Positions 1 through 10,730 of a stretch of 64,000 nucleotides of DNA are shown here, piece by piece; the stretch's first letter is position 1; each line of letters begins with the position of its first letter. This DNA is from Littorina saxatilis (lineage: Eukaryota; Mollusca; Gastropoda; Littorinimorpha; Littorinidae). Location of the stretch: the NCBI RefSeq assembly GCF_037325665.1, contig NC_090248.1, positions 25,001,297 to 25,065,296 of the forward strand, written 5' to 3'. The translations under genes and the position numbers were made by a program. The notes under the pieces were generated by a model, which was given only the letters and a program-made list of their open reading frames with translations, did not search any database and had not been told where the DNA came from.

Positions 1-1921
1 AGGGCTACACGCGCATACATTGCCGACTTATTTTATATATATATATATATATGTCAAATTTACAATTAAAGGGGGGGGGGGGGGGGGGGCGTGTCTACAA
101 AGTGCGCAGAAAACAAAACAATGGTCGCTCCCCGACCTTGACCTTACACATCAGCAACCAGAGAATGTGTCGGAACGAACATTTGTTGCAGGTCTATGAG
201 TTGCATGAGGTTCATGTGGTCTGCTGGAAGTAAATCCGCCGGTGTATTTTCTGTGACATTGATTTCTTGCCACTACTTTAACTGGGAGAGCTGAGTGCGG
301 CTTATTTCTACATTTTAACTCACGAAGTACTGCTTGTGACAGTGCGGGCATTTTGTTTCGTCTGCTCCAGGTGAATTGTGTTGGTTTGGCCTGGCTGTCG
401 GGTCTTCTTTCCTAAAGTTCCGCACTTGTATTTGAATGCTAGAGGAGCAAAATGCGAATGTATGTGCTTACACGGCGTCTTTGACTATTATTTGCTTCTG
501 TTTTACAATCTCTTGGTTTTGCGTTTTTTGTGTGTGTTTTTTAATGCTCAAACGGAAATGACTTCTCCCTTTTCATCCAAAAAGCTGTTTTGCATAAAAT
601 ATTTTACTGCCCCAGACCAGCCGGTACCCACACTAAACACTCTTCTAAACGCAGATTGGCACTAGGTCAAAACCTCTTTACGGGGCAATTTTTGTTCCTT
701 CATTTTTAATCCCGTCTGTTTCAACCCGCCTGCGTAATACAGGGTTGCCTCCCTTGACGTCTTGAGTCCAGAGTTACAGAGACACAGAAGAAATCGATTT
801 GATCACACTGTGTCGTAGATAACACCTTGAGCCAGCCTGGTATCTTCTTCGTTGCTAATCTAAAAACAATAAAAGCAGGGTCATAATGTTGCGCCCACTG
901 ACATGCAGTTGCCATGCAACAAAAGTAAAAGAATTGATTGATTTGGGGGCGTGTCATCTTTGCTATTCTGTGTACGGGTGTGTGTGTGTTTTCATTCGTA
1001 GTATCACTCTCAATTCACATTGGTAACGTTTGACCAGCAGTTTGTCAGACTCTTCCACCGAATATGTATAACATTCTATTAGACACCCAGAGACAGACAA
1101 ACCAATCATCCAGCTGAAACAAGCATCAGAAGCATGGGTTGTTGGTGGTTGGTTTTTAACATCCCCTCAACCTATGTGGATATTCCGGACCAATGGAAGT
1201 TTAGAAGCATGGAAGAGTGTGTGTGTTTGTTTGAGTGTGTAAAAGAGAGAGAGAGAGAGAGTGTGTGTGTTTGTGTGTGTGTATGAGTTTATTAGTTACA
1301 TTTTATGACAGCTCTTGTTCAATATATTTAGTCAATTTGATGGTGTGTGTATGTGTGTGTATGAATAAAGCAATTCTGGGATAACTATTTGACAGATGAT
1401 TGTGGGGTCTTAAAAGGTTTTTTTCTCCTGTTTAAGTGTTATTGAGTCCTTTCCTGAGCATTGTATTTGTCAGCAAATTAGAGTTTTGTCTCTGTGTGTG
1501 GGTGTGTCAGTGGATGTGTGTATGTGATGCACAGACATGCAAGTGAATGGCAGACTTATCCTTGTACGTACTTGTACACATATCATTTAATCATGTATAC
1601 ATGTATATATATATGCATGAAGTATAAATTTCATAATTGTACACTATTTTTTTCATGCCTCTTTTGATGCTATTAGGCAAAGAGAACTACAAAATGTTAA
1701 CATGCTGCTATAAGAACAAGTCCAAGATTTGCAAAATCGCACGCGTATCGAATACGTCTCTCGCAGTTGGTACGCATAATTTGGCAACTGCGAGACGCAT
1801 TCGCTGCGCATAATTTTGCTGGCTGGGACTGATTAGGAAGACCCATAAGTTATGATATTGAGATCTCCAACTTTCTTGATTTGCTTGTTTTGTATAGTCA
1901 CAATTTGAACTTTGTTTGCAG
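1..1921. other. Upstream non-coding stretch with simple repeats
   Basis: No convincing coding exon is seen. The stretch holds a TA run near 37-52, a poly-G tract near 70-90, and mixed GA/GT runs near 1240-1290 and 1330-1360. It ends in a pyrimidine-rich tract and AG at 1920-1921, a plausible 3' splice site for the exon that follows. Upstream non-coding exons of that gene could lie here but cannot be recognised. Confidence 0.5.
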
Positions 1922-1929
1922 AACAGTCC

Positions 1930-2853
1930 ATGATGGCACAAAGGAACACAAAACGTAAACATGCAGCGATGACGGCAGAACTGGTACCAGCCCCGTCAAC
2001 TGCCAGTAATGTAGCTGCCGCCATTAAACAGGGTGTTGCCGCTGCCGCCGCAGCTGCGTCTAGCTCGGGGGATGCTGACACAGACTCTGATGAACCTAAG
2101 AAAAAAGGTCGGCCTTCCACTTCAGGGAACAAACCTGCTGAAAATGAAAAGAGCCCTGAAGAAATTTCAGAATATTTAGAGGAGACTTTCGATGTGCGAC
2201 GCTCTTTCATCACGCTTGAAATGCCTAGCATTCCAGAGGTGAAGGAGACTTATCCATACCTGTTTCGTAACAAGCACATGCTGTTGGAATTCCAGCGCAT
2301 CTCCAAGGTAGACATTGACCACGCTATTCAAGAGTACTGCGTCAAGTACGCACCGGCGATCTTGGCGGTCGCTCGCAAGATGCCGGGGGCGGCGTCGATT
2401 CTCAGACAAGCTGAGCAGGCCAAGGAGGAGAACGCCACGCTGCGTCAGTACTGGGACATGGTGTCGGCTATCTGCCTCCTGCCGCTTCTCCACCGGGAAA
2501 ACCTGGTGGAGATGGTTCACGAGGTGGGCGAAGATGACGAGGTAGACGCCACGGGGAAGATCGTTCCCATGCTGGTCTCCAAGGGCAACATTTTCTCCTC
2601 GGACCAGTTCTTCCTCATCGCGGAGGAGACAGTGTTGCAGGAGTTTGAGGAGTTTACCATGGCCTTCGGTTCGCTCTTCGCTAGCTACTGGGTTTTCAAC
2701 ATGGAGTACCCGCGCACGCTGAATAACACTTACATGTTCGTGCAGAAAGTGATGCTGCACCTCCGCGGCGACCAAACCCCCCTCCCCCCTCCCTGTAAAA
2801 TGCTGGTCCAACAACTGACCAAGTGGTCCAGGGAACACCGGAAGAAGAAATGA
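1930..2853 (+). CDS. SAMD3-like C-terminal-region protein, probable last coding exon
   Basis: An open frame of 307 codons starts at the first ATG (1930; a second ATG follows at once) after a splice-acceptor-like TTTGTTTGCAG ending at 1921. The protein has an N-terminal basic stretch (RNTKRKH), a polyalanine tract, a Ser/Asp-rich acidic patch, and a KKKGRPS segment that could act as a nuclear signal or AT-hook-like element. A folded helical region of about 220 residues follows (YPYLFRNKHMLLEFQRIS onward). This region resembles, from memory, the C-terminal half of uncharacterised SAMD3-like proteins of fishes and invertebrates; no SAM domain is visible in this exon. The protein ends in a basic tail (HRKKK). 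Codon use is GC-richer than the flanks, as expected for coding DNA. The function is unknown. The first exon or exons may lie upstream, so the true N-terminus is uncertain. Confidence 0.6.
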   Translation: MMAQRNTKRKHAAMTAELVPAPSTASNVAAAIKQGVAAAAAAASSSGDADTDSDEPKKKGRPSTSGNKPAENEKSPEEISEYLEETFDVRRSFITLEMPSIPEVKETYPYLFRNKHMLLEFQRISKVDIDHAIQEYCVKYAPAILAVARKMPGAASILRQAEQAKEENATLRQYWDMVSAICLLPLLHRENLVEMVHEVGEDDEVDATGKIVPMLVSKGNIFSSDQFFLIAEETVLQEFEEFTMAFGSLFASYWVFNMEYPRTLNNTYMFVQKVMLHLRGDQTPLPPPCKMLVQQLTKWSREHRKKK

Positions 2854-3446
2854 GTTGGGCCAAATCCCTGCTGTTTAAAATTGTCTTGAGGTCGGTTGAA
2901 TGGGTTGACTGGTTTCTGAGAAACTGTGTAACTGGAAGTGTTTTTTTGAGAACAGTGGAAACGTCCTATTAAGACCAGTAAAAATTCTGAGAAAATCATG
3001 TCTTGAAATTGAGGAAATTTACCGAGGTTATGAACAGAACATCTGAAAAAGCAAGGTCTTAAAATTGGTGAAGTCTTAAATGGGGGTGGGGGGAAGGGGT
3101 CTAGAATGAAAACGTTTTCTTTGTTTTTGTGTAGCAGCATAATCCACACAACTGATGGGAGTTTTGTTAGAAAGTTCCAAATATGCTTATCAGAACAAAA
3201 CGTTTGTTCAAATGTCAAGACATTGCCATTTAGATTTCGATGCTACAGTTAAGTTCAATGTACAAACTCTTTGAGTATCACATTTTTTTTCTGTAAGGAC
3301 AATCGATTATCCAAAAAGAGAAATGGACCAAGATCATTTATAAGACTTACAGTAATACTTTCTCCCCTCCCAACATGGTCAATCAAACAGCCAATTAAAA
3401 AACGGAAATATATTTGGATGACCGTCTTCTTTTAGTCACAAATAAA
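2854..3446 (+). other. Probable 3' UTR of the SAMD3-like gene, with a decayed MITE
   Basis: This follows the TGA stop. Bases 2956-3110 are a degraded copy of the CAGTGGAACCCCC-ended MITE family seen elsewhere (GGTCTTAAAA, GTTATGAACAGAA and GTCTTAAATGGGGG motifs). A candidate poly(A) signal AATAAA lies at 3440-3445. The UTR end is inferred. Confidence 0.4.
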
Positions 3447-3639
3447 AATTTTAAAAACCAGAAACTGTACAGGAAGTTTAAAGGTGTGTTCATGAAATCC
3501 AGGCACAAATGGATTGCAGTAAATATAGAATCTCCTGGCAACCTGTAAAAGCTTTCATATGAGAGTTATAATTTTCAAGAAGAAGTAGGAATATTTTATG
3601 GTGATAGATTGTCAGTAAGTTGGTAAGATCTGATTTTTA

Positions 3640-3712
3640 TCCCACCTCTTCCCCCCTCTCCCCCCTCCCCCCCCCCCCTCCCCCTCCCCCCCCCTCCCCC
3701 CCCCCCCCCCCT
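3640..3712. repeat. Poly-C/poly-pyrimidine tract
   Basis: A run almost entirely of C with a few T, about 70 bp long. On the minus strand it is G-rich with many G runs, so quadruplex formation is possible. Confidence 0.9.
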
Positions 3713-4461
3713 TGGAAATATCCAGTGCACTTTATTTTCATTTTCATTCTCAAGAGTTTTCCTTGTTGAAAAGTTTGACCCTGTTTATCAGGAGCAAAAC
3801 ACTGTACATGTAGCTGTAAATGCAGGCCATTGAATTACCTTGATACATGTTACTCAATGTTATTAATTAATCGCACACTAGAAAGCAGAAAGACAGCAAA
3901 TTAGTCCTTCGCTTTATTTGTCTTAGATTGTGTTTTGTGTTGTGTTTCTTCTTGATTTTGTCCTGAACTGAATTCTGTAGGAATTGGTAATGTTTTGTCA
4001 TAGCAATCTGTCTTTGCATTCAGATCTGTTTGACTATTATCTACAAACTCGCTGACATGATTTTTACTGTTCAGTCATTTTTTTAAATGGTTTCTTATAA
4101 TGGATATGTACCGATGCACAAACTCATTTTGATTCATTAATTGCCATTGCAATGATGTCTTTTTATTTATTCAGACTGATTCATTGAAATCCCTCCATTG
4201 GTATGCAGACTGGCTGAGGTGCTAAATACTACAAATACATCACTAACATCATAACATCAACAACAAAATCATATTTTCATCCTGTCATCTTTTTTCTCTG
4301 ATGATGTTTGTATTGTGGGACTTACACTTAAATCTACAATTGTCATCATTGGATGACATAGTTTTTTCATCCTTTGACGTGTCATTTGTTGTGCACTTTA
4401 CCCGTATTTGTTCAAATCTCTTATTGGAATGAGCTTCTTCAACCATGAAAACAGCATTTTT
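3713..4461. other. AT-rich non-coding stretch
   Basis: No gene, RNA or repeat family is recognised here. It ends at the first copy of a 51-bp duplication that flanks the next SINE. Confidence 0.4.
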
Positions 4462-4512
4462 GTTGTGGATGAAAAGCTGCGGAGACGATAACAGGTATTT
4501 GAATAGCATAAA

Positions 4513-4890
4513 AACAGGCGCAGTTGCCTAATGGATAAGATGCCAGCCTCCCAAGCGGAAGGTTGTGGGTTCGAATCCCGACCACGCCTGGTGGGTTAAG
4601 GGTGGGGATTTTTTTTTCTCCCAGGTCAACTTATGTGCAGACCTGCTAGTGCCTTATCCCCCTTCGTGTGTACACGCAAGCACAAGACCAAGTGCATATT
4701 GAAAAGATCCTGTAATCCATGTCAGAGTTCCGTGGGTTATAGAAACACGAAAATACCCAACATGCTTCCCCCAAAATCGGCGTATGCTGCCTGAATGGCG
4801 GGGTAAAAACGGCCATATTAATACAAATCCACTCGAGCAAAAAGATGAGTGAATGTGGCAGTTCCAGCCCATGAACGAAGAAGAAAAGAA
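4513..4890 (+). mobile_element. tRNA-headed SINE, head type 2
   Basis: The head (4514-4592) carries box-A-like TTGCCTAATGGATAAGA and box-B-like GGTTCGAATCCC. The body has the shared block GTCAACTTATGTGCAGAC, then CACGCAAGCACAAGACCAAGT and a tail ending in AACGAAGAAGAAAAGAA. It is flanked by a 51-bp direct duplication (4462-4512 and 4891-4941, about four mismatches), which is very long for a target-site duplication. Confidence 0.8.
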
Positions 4891-4941
4891 GTTGTGGATG
4901 AAAATCTGCGGAGACAATAACACGTAGTTGAATAGCATAAA

Positions 4942-5466
4942 GAGGAATACATGTATGTGAAGCATTTATATACATGTCTAAGTTTGTTTGAAAAATAATC
5001 TAGTCAGCAATTCTGAGAACTTTTTGTGGCGGTGCATGTAGACTAAAAAAAAAGAAAAAAGTATTAATATCCTGGTGAAGCACCCTCAGAGATGTTGCTA
5101 GGTTTTTTCTTTTGCAAGTTTGCCAATTTGTTAATGTAAGTTTCGACAATTTTCAGAAGTCGTTGACGTCAACTTCCCTGGACCATGAAAAGCTGCAATT
5201 CTTGGCACCACCTTTCTCCCAACCATGCAAACATTTTGCAATTAATTTTGCCGAAATAATAGCAAAGTGATTTGAAATGTGTTTCGCCGACTGCTGACGC
5301 CAAATGAAATTCCTGCAACTTTGTGAAGAGAAGTTTCCTGTCGTTTTTTTATGTTTTAGCTATTGTTTCTATTGTTGCTGTTGTAATGAATATGACATCT
5401 CTTTTATATTGCACTGGTGGCAGTGAATTATTGGGGCCTAAAGCTTGTGGAATAAGCTGATCAAGC
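4942..5466. other. Non-coding stretch, nothing recognised
   Basis: AT-rich spacer between two SINEs. No open frame of note and no recognisable repeat. Confidence 0.4.
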
Positions 5467-5479
5467 TGTTCCCGTATTA

Positions 5480-5846
5480 CCCCCCGCGGGTTAGGGGGAA
5501 GAATTTACCCGATGCTCCCCAGCATGTCGTAAGAGGCGACTAACGGATTCTGTTTCTCTTTTTACCCTTGTTAAGTGTTTCTTGTATAGAATATAGTCAA
5601 TTTTTGTAAAGATTTTAGTCAAGCAGTATGTAAGAAATGTTAAGTCCTTTGTACTGGAAACTTGCATTCTCCCAGTAAGGTAATACATTGTACTATGTTG
5701 CAAGCCCCTGGAGCAAATTTTTGATTAGTGCTTTTGTGAACAAGAAACAATTGACAAGTGGCTCTATCCCATCTCCCCCCTTTCCCCGTCGCGATATAAC
5801 CTTCGTGGTTGAAAACGACGTTAAACACCAAATAAAGAAAGAAAGA
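5480..5846 (+). mobile_element. SINE family 2, full copy
   Basis: It starts with CCCCCGCGGGTTAGGGGGAA, passes through TCGTAAGAGGCGACTAACGG and ends in ACGACGTTAAACACC followed by a GAAA-type tail. It is flanked by the 13-bp duplication TGTTCCCGTATTA (5467-5479 and 5847-5859). No tRNA head was recognised. Two more copies are in this window. Confidence 0.8.
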
Positions 5847-5859
5847 TGTTCCCGTATTA

Positions 5860-6404
5860 AATGACTCACACAGTGACTGAGCAGGTTGTGGAATCAGAGA
5901 TAAGTGGAGCAACAGATGTGGCGGGGAGGGGGTGGTTGGGGAGGGGGGGGGGGAGGGGGGGTAGGATTGATGGGTATGGGTCGGGTACATTACAACATCA
6001 CTTGCATGCAGTAAGCTGATGAGGGAACAGATGTTGAGAAAAAATGGGATTGCATTATGTTGCAACAGAGGGTTAGGGGCTGTTTGTTATGTTAAAGTGA
6101 GGTGTTGGGATAGGTGCTGGTAGTTATCTTTTCATTTGTGTTCAGTGACATTTTTTAATGTTGTTTTGCGCCTGTTTTTTGTTTTGCACACGTAATACGA
6201 ATTTACTTTTTTCAAGTCTTCTCGTTTATGCTGTTGTTGTGTTAATTTTGTTTTGCTCTACTAGTCCAATTGGGTTTTATTTCCTTCTGTGTACAATAAA
6301 TTGTTGTGAATATGAAGCCATGTTTGAACTAAAGAGGCAACAAAGGTGCATGGCAGGCCCTCAAGGTTTTAGTCACTTGTTTTTGCTGCCAGTCTTCCCA
6401 TATT
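5860..6404. other. Non-coding stretch with a G-rich tract
   Basis: Contains a G-rich stretch near 5925-5962. The open frames here are not supported as genes. Confidence 0.4.
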
Positions 6405-6702
6405 TATTATGTTCTGTACCCACATGTGTCATGTTCTGTACCCACATGTGTTATGTTCTGTACCCACGTGTGGTATGTTCTGTACCCATGTGTGTTATGT
6501 TCTGTACCAACATGTGTTATGTTCTGTACCCACATGTGTTATGTTCTGTACCCACATGTGTCATGTTCTGTACCCATGTGTGTTATGTTCTGTACCAACA
6601 TGTGTTATGTTCCGTACCAACATGTGTAATGTTCTGTACCCACATGTGTTATGTTCTGTACCCATGTGTGTTATGTTCTGTACCCACATGTGTTATGTTT
6701 GT
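6405..6702 (+). repeat. 22-bp minisatellite, about 13 copies
   Basis: The unit is close to TTATGTTCTGTACCCACATG plus TG. Variants differ by CACATG, CACGTG, CCATGTG and CAACATG at the same place, all holding an ACATGT- or CACGTG-like core. Because 22 is not a multiple of three, all forward frames cycle through the same Cys/Val/Tyr-rich peptide, which makes spurious open frames. Confidence 0.9.
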
Positions 6703-7800
6703 TCTTCTTTTCAAAGTCTACCCGCAACCGGTTATCATTATTTGATAGTGATATAAGATAAGTCAGTATTTTCCGATTTTGATCTGCTTGAAAATTACTT
6801 TCAGTATTTGGTATGACATGTGTTTCTATCCACGTGTATACAGAGGTGCTCCTTCAAACTGCATGGTTTTACACCAATTTGTTTTCCCCAATCCTGTTTT
6901 GTTGAAAACCGATCTGATTTTGTGTTTGCAGTTTTGTGTTTTGCATCTGTACACATTGTTTTATTACGATTATGTTACATGTGTGTGATAATTAAACGAT
7001 ATGAACAGGATAACCGTTTTCATTTCAAACTTGCACGTTGTTTTGTTCTTAAAATTAAACTGTACTGTTGGTACCTGCGATGTGAGGCCCCTTCAATGAG
7101 AGGACACCTTCTGTTGTCCCGTTGTTAATATAACGCTCTAAATATGTCATGCATGGCCCATACCATCTCGACTTTGTGGTTCAAGTTATGACATTGGGTT
7201 TTTGTTTTGCTGGTACACCAATCTGAAACATGCTCAGCGGTATGGTCCTCTGGCATTTTAGGATTATATACAGAAGAAATTTCCAACAGTGTCAGAAATA
7301 GAGGCACTTTTGTGAGGCCATATAGGTCATACACGACCCAAGATGCACGGTGAAGGTTAAGCGGACCAAAACCTTATGTCTTGATTGCTGTTGGTGTTTG
7401 AGAAATTGTTGGTATAGTGAAGAAAAATGTGTAATTTTATTACTTATTTGGTTTGACCCATGCGGGAGTTGTTGGGATGGAGGCTTACACCAAGTGTGAA
7501 TTGAAGATTTTATCTGAATTTTCATCTTGAAAAAAATATTCTAATTACAGAGTAAAAACACAATTCCAACTGACTGAAGAAGAAATCCTAAATATGTTTG
7601 AAGCATTGTGTGTTTTTAAAAGGATATTTGTACTCATCTTCACACGGGTGGGCACCATAGGTCAAAATGGCAAAAGCTGAAATGAATTGTCAGAAAGATA
7701 TTATTGAATAGATCAAGCTTCCACGGGAGCGTTTTAACTATTTCTGACTGCTCTGTTGTAAAACTAATGCAGCAAACTCCCATCCCTGCATATCATATGC
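6703..7800. other. Non-coding stretch with a MITE fragment
   Basis: The segment near 7068-7130 (GGTACCTGCGATGTGAGGCCCC) is a fragment of the GGTACCTG-ended MITE family found complete just downstream. The rest shows no gene. Confidence 0.4.
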
Positions 7801-8108
7801 ACAGTGGTACCTGTGATGAAAGGACACCCTTGGGGTCAGCCAAATATGTCCCCACATTGCAGATGGCCTTTCATAAAGGAGACTGACTTTTGTTGAATTA
7901 ATGAACAAAGCGACAACAAGAAGTGTTCTTTATTGAGAGATGTGCTCTCGTCAGATGGGCCTCACATTACGGAGAACACAGTGCGTGCGATGTGAGACCC
8001 CTCTGCGAGGACACCTCCCAAAAAAGGACACTTGTCAATTACTGGCCACCTGCAATGCAGGGACTTTTCAGACTGATCAAGGATGTCCTTTCATCAAAGG
8101 TACTGCTG
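7801..8108. mobile_element. MITE of the GGTACCTG/AAAGGACA family
   Basis: Inverted ends CAGTGGTACCTGTGATGAAA (from 7801) and the complement ending at 8108 (TTTCATCAAAGGTACTGCTG) enclose about 300 bp without a gene. Related copies lie at 16045-16205, 28931-29116 and 60520-60985. The ends look pogo/Tc1-like, but no transposase is linked to the family here. Confidence 0.6.
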
Positions 8109-8201
8109 TATTATTAACAGAGCCGAGTGTAAGCTGATACATTTTGTTCTGTTTATACGCGCTTTACCTGCTCATAGCTTTATTTGAATACACAAACTCT
8201 C

Positions 8202-8413
8202 CAAATAGCTCTGTCTGGTTTGTATGGGTTGTGAAAGAGTGAATTCTCTTGCTTTTGGTGAGGCAAGCTTTCCACACGTGCTCTTTGTCCACGTGTTTCA
8301 GACACACCCCCTCGGTAGTGACTGGCCTATAATGTCACGTGGAAAAGTTTGACTCAATAAGAGCACGAGTATTCACTCTATCAAAACCTATACAAACTCA
8401 ACAGAGTTATTTG
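8202..8413. mobile_element. MITE with GGGTTGTGAAAGAGTGAAT-type inverted ends
   Basis: The left end (AAATAGCTCTGT, then TGGGTTGTGAAAGAGTGAAT) and right end (ATTCACTCTATCAAAACC, then ACAGAGTTATTT) are inverted copies. The centre holds CACGTGG-type E-box palindromes. A half copy is at 38249-38370, and a copy split by nested insertions is at 50911-50999 plus 56545-56632. Confidence 0.6.
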
Positions 8414-8440
8414 TGAACATCGTATGTTGCTTATAAAAAC

Positions 8441-8805
8441 ACCCCCCGCGGGTTAGGGGGAAGAATTTACCCGATGCTCCCCAGCATGTCGTAAGAGGCG
8501 ACTAACGGATTGTTTCTCCTTTTACCCTTAAGTGTTTCTTGTATAGAATATAGTCAATTTTTGTAAAGATTTAATTTTAGTCAAGCAGTATGTAAGAAAT
8601 GTTAAGTCCTTTGTACTGGAAACTTGCATTCTCCCAGTAAGGTAATATATTGTACTACGTTGCAAGCCCCTGGAGCAAATTTTTGATTAGTGCTTTTGTG
8701 AACAAGAAACAATTGACAAGTGGCTCTATCCCATCTCCCCCCTTTCTCCGTCGCGATATAACCTTCGTGGTTGAAAACGACGTTAAACACCAAATAAAGA
8801 AAGAA
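8441..8805 (+). mobile_element. SINE family 2, full copy with a 38-bp flanking duplication
   Basis: Same head, body and tail as the copy at 5480. The flanks 8403-8440 and 8806-8843 are an identical 38-bp direct repeat. This copy landed at the right edge of the MITE just upstream, so the duplication includes that MITE's end. Confidence 0.85.
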
Positions 8806-8843
8806 AGAGTTATTTGTGAACATCGTATGTTGCTTATAAAAAC

Positions 8844-9719
8844 GTTCATGACTGTATACGGTCATTTCTTTTGGACACCGGCCAGCGTTTTTTTAACTAG
8901 AATGTTACACGATTTTAGCTACAGAAAAAAAGCTACTGTTCTACTTTTGGTTTGTTTGAGTATAGGTTTATGAAACAAATATTTGATGCTATTACAGTGT
9001 GAGTTTCATGATTTGGCTGTTCGCTGTATTTATGTTCTTGGATATATATGTGTGTGCTGTGTAAGAATCTCATCATAACTGCCTGCCAAAGAAGTGAAAA
9101 CAAAGCTTTAAAACAAAGCAGAAATTACTCTGGCAAACTGTGGATGCACTTTTTTTTTACGACTGGTTATACAGTGTTGGTAATTTTTGGGCACCTTGAA
9201 ATAAATGTTTTGAATGTTTGGCTGCTGGGAAATGTTGTATATAACTGATCTGATTCTGAAGAGACTACAAAGTGCTTGCGCCCCATTTTGGTAAGGCGCA
9301 CATGTTATTTTGTGCCCTTGCATTGTATTTTTGTATAAAACAAACATCATGTGATCATTCCTCATTATTTGTTGAAGAACATTATCGTTCTCATGAAAGG
9401 TGTCGGAACCCCTTTTTCTCTTTTCTTTTCGTGCTTTCACTTTCTTCTTCATTGTCGCTGATGTACTGACCAGGCTTATTGCATGTAGATCATTTTTTCA
9501 TTTTTTATTATCACTACAAGGTAGGACAAGATACCCAGTATGAATCCAGAAATGCTGATTTGCTGTGCATAGAATGCATTTTGTTTACTAGAAGAGTTTA
9601 TCTGTCACCTCCCCGACCCCTAAATCAGATGTTGTGCTTGGAAAGTCAGCATTTATGGAATAGTGTCCGAGGAGATTGAAATGCCTTCCACATGTTGTCT
9701 TATATGTACTCTTTTTTGT
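8844..9719. other. AT-rich non-coding stretch
   Basis: No gene or repeat family recognised. The several short open frames on both strands lack any domain signal. Confidence 0.4.
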
Positions 9720-9958
9720 GAAGGGGCCCCGGCATGGGTCAACTTTATGTGCAGACTCAGAGACGGTATCCATGTTCCACCCTCATGTCACCACTGTGGC
9801 ACGTAAAAGACCTCGGTCATTCTGCCACAAGTGCAGGTGGCTGATTACACCAAAATATGCACACACCTGGTTAGCGCAACTCTGTTGCTGCTAGTTTTCC
9901 ACTGGGAGGAAGCAACCCAAATTTTCCAGTGATGGAACAATAAAGTAACGAAAATGAA
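9720..9958 (+). mobile_element. SINE-like retroposon, family 3
   Basis: Begins near GTCAACTTTATGTGCAGACT, a block shared with SINE family 1, and ends GATGGAACAATAAAGTAACG followed by an A-rich tail. An inverted relative lies at 61626-61850. It could be a 5'-truncated SINE using the same central module with a different tail. Confidence 0.65.
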
Positions 9959-10130
9959 AAAAAAAGTATCTCTGCAGGCCAGATGTACCAGATACTTTTT
10001 CGCTTTGGTATGGATATGATACATTTCTGTTGTCTTTTTTCTTCTGTTCATTCTTCAGTTCTTTTATGGTGACTGAATAATTGCAAAAGGTGAATGAACA
10101 AAGGCATGGAAGAGTGGCATTGTATTACTA

Positions 10131-10528
10131 CAGTGAAACCCCCCTCTTAAGACCTCAACAGTGGAACCCCCGTTTTGAAGACCTCCTAATATTGGAGAAA
10201 ATTGGGTCTTAACCCTTACACTGGTGCAATTCTGTAACACATGTTACATAGCCACTGGTGAATTAACAGAGAGAAAAATAAAGAAAAACAGTCATACAGG
10301 TTTTTGCATCCATGGGAGGTAATGGGAACCGACCAAACAGACTGAGCCAGTAGCGCGACATATGTCGTGACAACCAGGTGACAGTATGCATAAAGTAGCG
10401 CGACAACCAGCCTAAGGGTTAAAATTTGGGAAATGTACAGGTGGTGAATGGGTTGTCTGAGAAAACAGGGTCTTAAAATGGAGGAAGTCTTAAAATGGGG
10501 GGTCTTAAAATAGGGGTGGAATACACTG
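10131..10528. mobile_element. CAGTGGAACCCCC-family MITE, carrying a nested piggyBac-like MITE
   Basis: Ends CAGTGAAACCCCCC at the left and a decayed GGTGGAATACACTG at the right, with TA on both sides (10129-10130 and 10529-10530), as in pogo/Tc1-type insertion. It is interrupted by a TTAA-flanked element at 10213-10418. Confidence 0.7.
10213..10418. mobile_element. piggyBac-like MITE (TTAA target)
   Basis: 206 bp flanked on both sides by TTAA (10209-10212 and 10419-10422). Terminal CCCTTACACTGG and CCAGCCTAAGGG are imperfect inverted copies. TTAA targets with CCCTT-type ends are characteristic of piggyBac. It contains no coding sequence and is nested in the MITE at 10131-10528. Confidence 0.7.
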
Positions 10529-10730
10529 TATAAATGTATCCTTTTCACATGATCCCTATGCATTAGTGCTTTTATTTGTTACACCAATGTTTGACCTATG
10601 AACCAGCACCCTTTTAAGTCCCATTACTTTGTTTGGTTACCCTTGTAATTAACATGAAGGGTACAAGTGATCCTTTAATGTGAAGTTACACATTAAAATG
10701 ATTGTTTCTTGGTTGTGAGTTAACACTTAA

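Noticed and set aside
2176-2838. 220-residue antisense open frame opposite the SAMD3-like exon
   Set aside because: It is a shadow of the GC-rich sense frame; no domain or splice support.
4514-4592. tRNA-like sequences with A and B boxes (also 18171-18249, 25270-25350, 39540-39640, 43152-43230, 44060-44140, 47777-47855, 51000-51080) as tRNA genes
   Set aside because: Each is followed by a long shared SINE body and tail and flanked by target duplications, and acceptor stems do not pair properly. They are SINE heads.
6158-6756. Cys/Val/Tyr-rich open frames over 6158-6756
   Set aside because: They arise from the 22-bp minisatellite, which stays open in all forward frames.
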